The position numbers and the translations under genes were made by a program. Positions 11,610 through 12,270 of a DNA stretch of 12,270 nucleotides are shown piece by piece (positions within the stretch are counted from its first letter, which is position 1; the number at the start of each line of letters is the position of its first letter). Where the stretch lies: positions 1 to 12,270 of the forward strand of contig JAUYJR010000032.1 of NCBI GenBank assembly GCA_030699255.1, given 5' to 3'. Under the pieces are notes generated by a model. That model ran no database searches, was not told the origin of the DNA, and saw only the letters and a program-made list of their open reading frames with translations. The stretch comes from a bacterium. GTDB taxonomy: Bacteria; Patescibacteriota; Minisyncoccia; Minisyncoccales; UBA10102.

Positions 11610-12270
11610 TGAGAGCCTTTACTCTTATTGAAATCCTTATTGCATTTGCCATCGTCTCCATTCTGTTGGGGATTGGGATGGTGTCTCTTCGGTCGTTTCA
11701 GGCACAGGCGGATATACATCGGGGAACCCAAGAAGTCCTCTCTGTGCTCAGACTGGCTCAGAACAAGACAGTTGCTTCGGAAGATGCGCGCTCCTACGGC
11801 GTATTCTTTGATGAAGTAGGAAACTTTACGCTTTTTCAGGGGAGTTCATACGAAACAAGAACTATAAGTTTTGATATTATGTACCAGCTTCCCTCGTCTG
11901 TTGCGTTTTCCAGTATTTCTCTTGGGGAAGGAAAGGAAGTGGTCTTCTCTCGCGTAACAGGGGGAGCTATTCCAGGAGGGTTTTTCTCTCTCCAGTCTCG
12001 TACGCGTCCCTTGCTTCAAGAAACAATTACAATATCTGAAGCTGGCGTTTTATCTGTGGGCGGTTCAGAGGATGATCTAAACGAGAGCCGTTTGATTGAT
12101 TCTCGCCACATGCATATTCCCTACCAAGGAAGAGAAATCACCCTCACAGAAAATATCGTTTTACGGTTTATTAATAATGAGCTTAACGAAATAATTGAAG
12201 AAATTCCCGTGGGAGATAATCTTGCAAACGGCCAAGTATTTTGGGAAGGAGTTGTGGATGTTGGGGGAGA
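11609..12270 (+). CDS. Type IV pilin / pseudopilin (GspH-like), 3' end beyond the window
   Basis: The frame opens at ATG 11609, sharing its A with the pilC TAA, and stays open for 220 codons to the window end. The N-terminus MRAFTLIEILIAFAIVSILL is a class III signal: a three-residue leader MRA, then F+1 and the conserved E+5, followed by a hydrophobic helix (about 4-24) that carries the subunit in the membrane and the pilus core. The leader is unusually short and ends in Ala rather than the usual Gly before the prepilin peptidase site. The next region, with REVLSVLRLAQNKTVASEDARSYG-like helix and strand features (QEVLSVLRLAQNKTVA, then SYGVFFD), resembles minor pseudopilins of the GspH/FimT type. 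Already over 220 residues, it is longer than typical GspH, so an extra C-terminal part is likely. Major versus minor pilin cannot be decided. Confidence 0.88.
   Translation, partial: MRAFTLIEILIAFAIVSILLGIGMVSLRSFQAQADIHRGTQEVLSVLRLAQNKTVASEDARSYGVFFDEVGNFTLFQGSSYETRTISFDIMYQLPSSVAFSSISLGEGKEVVFSRVTGGAIPGGFFSLQSRTRPLLQETITISEAGVLSVGGSEDDLNESRLIDSRHMHIPYQGREITLTENIVLRFINNELNEIIEEIPVGDNLANGQVFWEGVVDVGG

Noticed and set aside
1..12270. CRISPR array, transposase, phage or toxin-antitoxin genes
   Set aside because: No regularly spaced direct repeats and no proteins of these kinds were seen; the inverted repeats found are single elements.

Overview
The window looks like a chromosomal segment from a reduced-genome bacterium, most likely of the Candidate Phyla Radiation / Patescibacteria (Parcubacteria-like). 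This is an inference from gene content and style: a VKOR-family membrane protein, a minimal type IV pilus assembly set (PilB, PilC, pilin), trimmed housekeeping proteins, few Shine-Dalgarno sequences, tightly packed genes and moderate GC. TGA is used as a stop (Mur ligase and clpP both end in TGA), so the genetic code is the standard bacterial one and not the Gracilibacteria/SR1 recoding.

Layout. Positions 1-905 hold the 3' end of a Mur-ligase-like gene and a family-4 uracil-DNA glycosylase. After a hairpin-repeat intergenic stretch, nusA, a trigger-factor gene and clpP run closely spaced on the + strand (1083-3850) and end at a strong intrinsic terminator. The T-run of that terminator doubles as the -35 box of a near-consensus promoter for the RNase Y gene (3995-5524). 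Converging from the minus strand are tRNA-Pro(TGG), tRNA-Gly(TCC) and a VKOR-family membrane protein (6940 down to 5567); a hairpin between the RNase Y and VKOR genes can serve both strands. Diverging from the tRNAs on the + strand is a signalling and pilus cluster: sensor histidine kinase, single-domain response regulator, PilB ATPase, a 258-base structured intergenic region, PilC platform protein, and a pilin-like protein that runs off the window end.

How the genes work together. nusA, tig, clpP and rny cover transcription elongation/termination, nascent-chain folding, proteolysis and mRNA decay. The second half is a type IV pilus assembly locus headed by a two-component pair, which suggests pilus function is under phospho-relay control.

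Recurring theme. Several proteins are trimmed versions of their families: the glycosylase lacks all four Fe-S cysteines, the PilB lacks all but one of the usual zinc-motif cysteines, and the trigger factor lacks the FKBP prolyl-isomerase domain. The tRNA-Pro has a non-canonical tertiary core. The most striking non-coding structure is at 10150-10283, between pilB and pilC, where three nested helices fold into what looks like a clean three-way junction. I see no CRISPR array, transposase or phage gene.
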